Positions 33,908 through 34,477 of a stretch of DNA of 34,477 nt are shown one piece after another. The stretch comes from Cylindrobasidium torrendii FP15055 ss-10 (lineage: Eukaryota; Basidiomycota; Agaricomycetes; Agaricales; Physalacriaceae), in the NCBI GenBank assembly GCA_000934385.1, contig KN880682.1:1-34477 (forward strand), written 5' to 3'. The notes under the pieces are model-generated. The model was not told the DNA's origin, searched no databases, and saw nothing but the letters and a program-made list of their open reading frames with translations. The position numbers and the translations under genes were made by a program. Within the stretch, counting starts at the first letter, position 1; each line of letters starts with the position of its first letter.

Positions 33908-34256
33908 CGAAGAAGACGACACTTGTTGTTCGAACACCGGCGATGGATCTAGGAACCTCGTCGCATTGAGGTCATCTCCGGGTGCTCTCTCCCTCTCTCC
34001 TCGTAAACGTACCGCGCGCTTCAACACTGACAACCGCCCTCCCCTCGTCAGTCGTCCACACGACACTACGTAGCAAACAAAAGAGAAAGAAAAAGTAGAA
34101 CGCAAGTGAAAGGTACTTGCTAGGGTGGCCTGCTTTCCCACGTCGAATCGCTCTTAACGTGTGTGCAAGCGGAGCTGGGCAACATGGCTTCTTTGTAGAA
34201 ATACTTGGAAACAGGAACTCTTAACTTCAATGTTCGCCTACACTGCGTAAAAATTT

Positions 34257-34279
34257 CCATATTTCACCACAAAATATGG
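34257..34279. repeat. Inverted repeat (8-bp arms, 7-nt loop) in AT-rich tract
   Basis: CCATATTT and AAATATGG form a perfect 8-bp stem around CACCACA. An outer AAATTT/AAATTT pair could extend it with a 4-nt bulge. It sits at the start of an AT-rich stretch that differs from the rest of the window. It could be part of a mobile-element end, a terminator-like structure or chance in AT-rich DNA. Confidence 0.4.
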
Positions 34280-34477
34280 ATGAAAATTTCGCTTTATTTT
34301 TAGGATATTCAGACCTTGAATATGAAAGAAATACTGAAACATAGATAATCAGTATTATCTTAGTATTCCAAAATGGGATATCCTGAAAATATCAATCGCG
34401 TCATCCGGTATGACACTCGAAATACTGTATTATGTAAGGCATATGATGCATTTGGTTTTTAACTTGTTAAATGCAGA

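Larger units (their letters stand above)
31992..34477. other. Long cyclin upstream region and AT-rich window end
   Basis: No confident gene in about 2.5 kb. The first part must be the cyclin leader and promoter; a long, regulated 5' leader would fit a cell-cycle cyclin. An ACGCGT hexamer lies at 32427-32432. The minus frame 33671-34141 is open for 156 codons from a non-ATG start; it may hold a short hypothetical gene. From about 34200 the sequence turns clearly AT-rich, with inverted repeats. No RNA gene is seen. Confidence 0.45.

Noticed and set aside
1..34477. CRISPR array, phage or bacterial-type operon
   Set aside because: No regularly spaced direct repeats were seen and all the genes are intron-rich eukaryotic genes.

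Overview
The window is nuclear DNA of a filamentous basidiomycete, most likely an Agaricomycete. The signs are dense protein genes on both strands and 67 short introns (42 to 90 nt, mostly 45 to 56 nt). Donors are mostly GTGCGT/GTACGT/GTAAGT, branch sites are CTRAY-like, and exons can be very small. The gene content is typical fungal housekeeping: Elongator, INO80, SWI/SNF, TFIIH cyclin, mitochondrial Imp1. I built the gene models by hand from the sequence. Every model closes in frame from ATG to stop, and family names rest on motifs I recognise, not on a database search.

Layout. 1-506: possible 5'-truncated tRNA-derived SINE and the 3' flank of the first gene. 507-2893 (-): amino-acid permease with 15 exons, one of only 8 nt. 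2894-4213: intergenic. 4214-9107 (-): large LRR / DH-PH putative Rho-GEF. 9524-10992 (-): ELP4, divergent from 11126-11834 (+): IMP1-like mitochondrial inner-membrane peptidase. The IMP1 3' end overlaps by 20 bp the last exon of 11815-12798 (-), a TTC1-like TPR protein. 13443-14664 (+): unknown Ser/Pro-rich protein with repeated RHS motifs. 15485-17298 (-): INO80 subunit 1-like, divergent from 17494-19182 (+): PXA-domain protein. 19380-20940 (+): SRPK-like kinase. 21101-22285 (+): cyclin H. 22514-23096 (-): DUF1764 protein, divergent from 23314-26069 (+): ARID/SWI1 subunit. 26393-28194 (-): nodulin-like MFS transporter. 28195-30522: poorly explained, with some coding-like minus-strand stretches. 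30523-31991 (-): cyclin. 31992-34477: long upstream region ending in an AT-rich tract.

How the genes relate. Several products act in transcription and chromatin (Elongator Elp4, INO80 Ies1-like, TFIIH cyclin H, SWI/SNF Swi1, an SR-protein-kinase-like kinase), but nothing in the sequence shows that they form a functional cluster; this looks like ordinary gene-dense euchromatin with shared bidirectional promoters. I found no CRISPR array, phage, complete transposon, rRNA or intact tRNA gene. The most unusual items are the microexons, the convergent coding overlap, the RHS-repeat protein, the LRR-DH-PH protein and the unexplained stretch near 28.9-29.4 kb.
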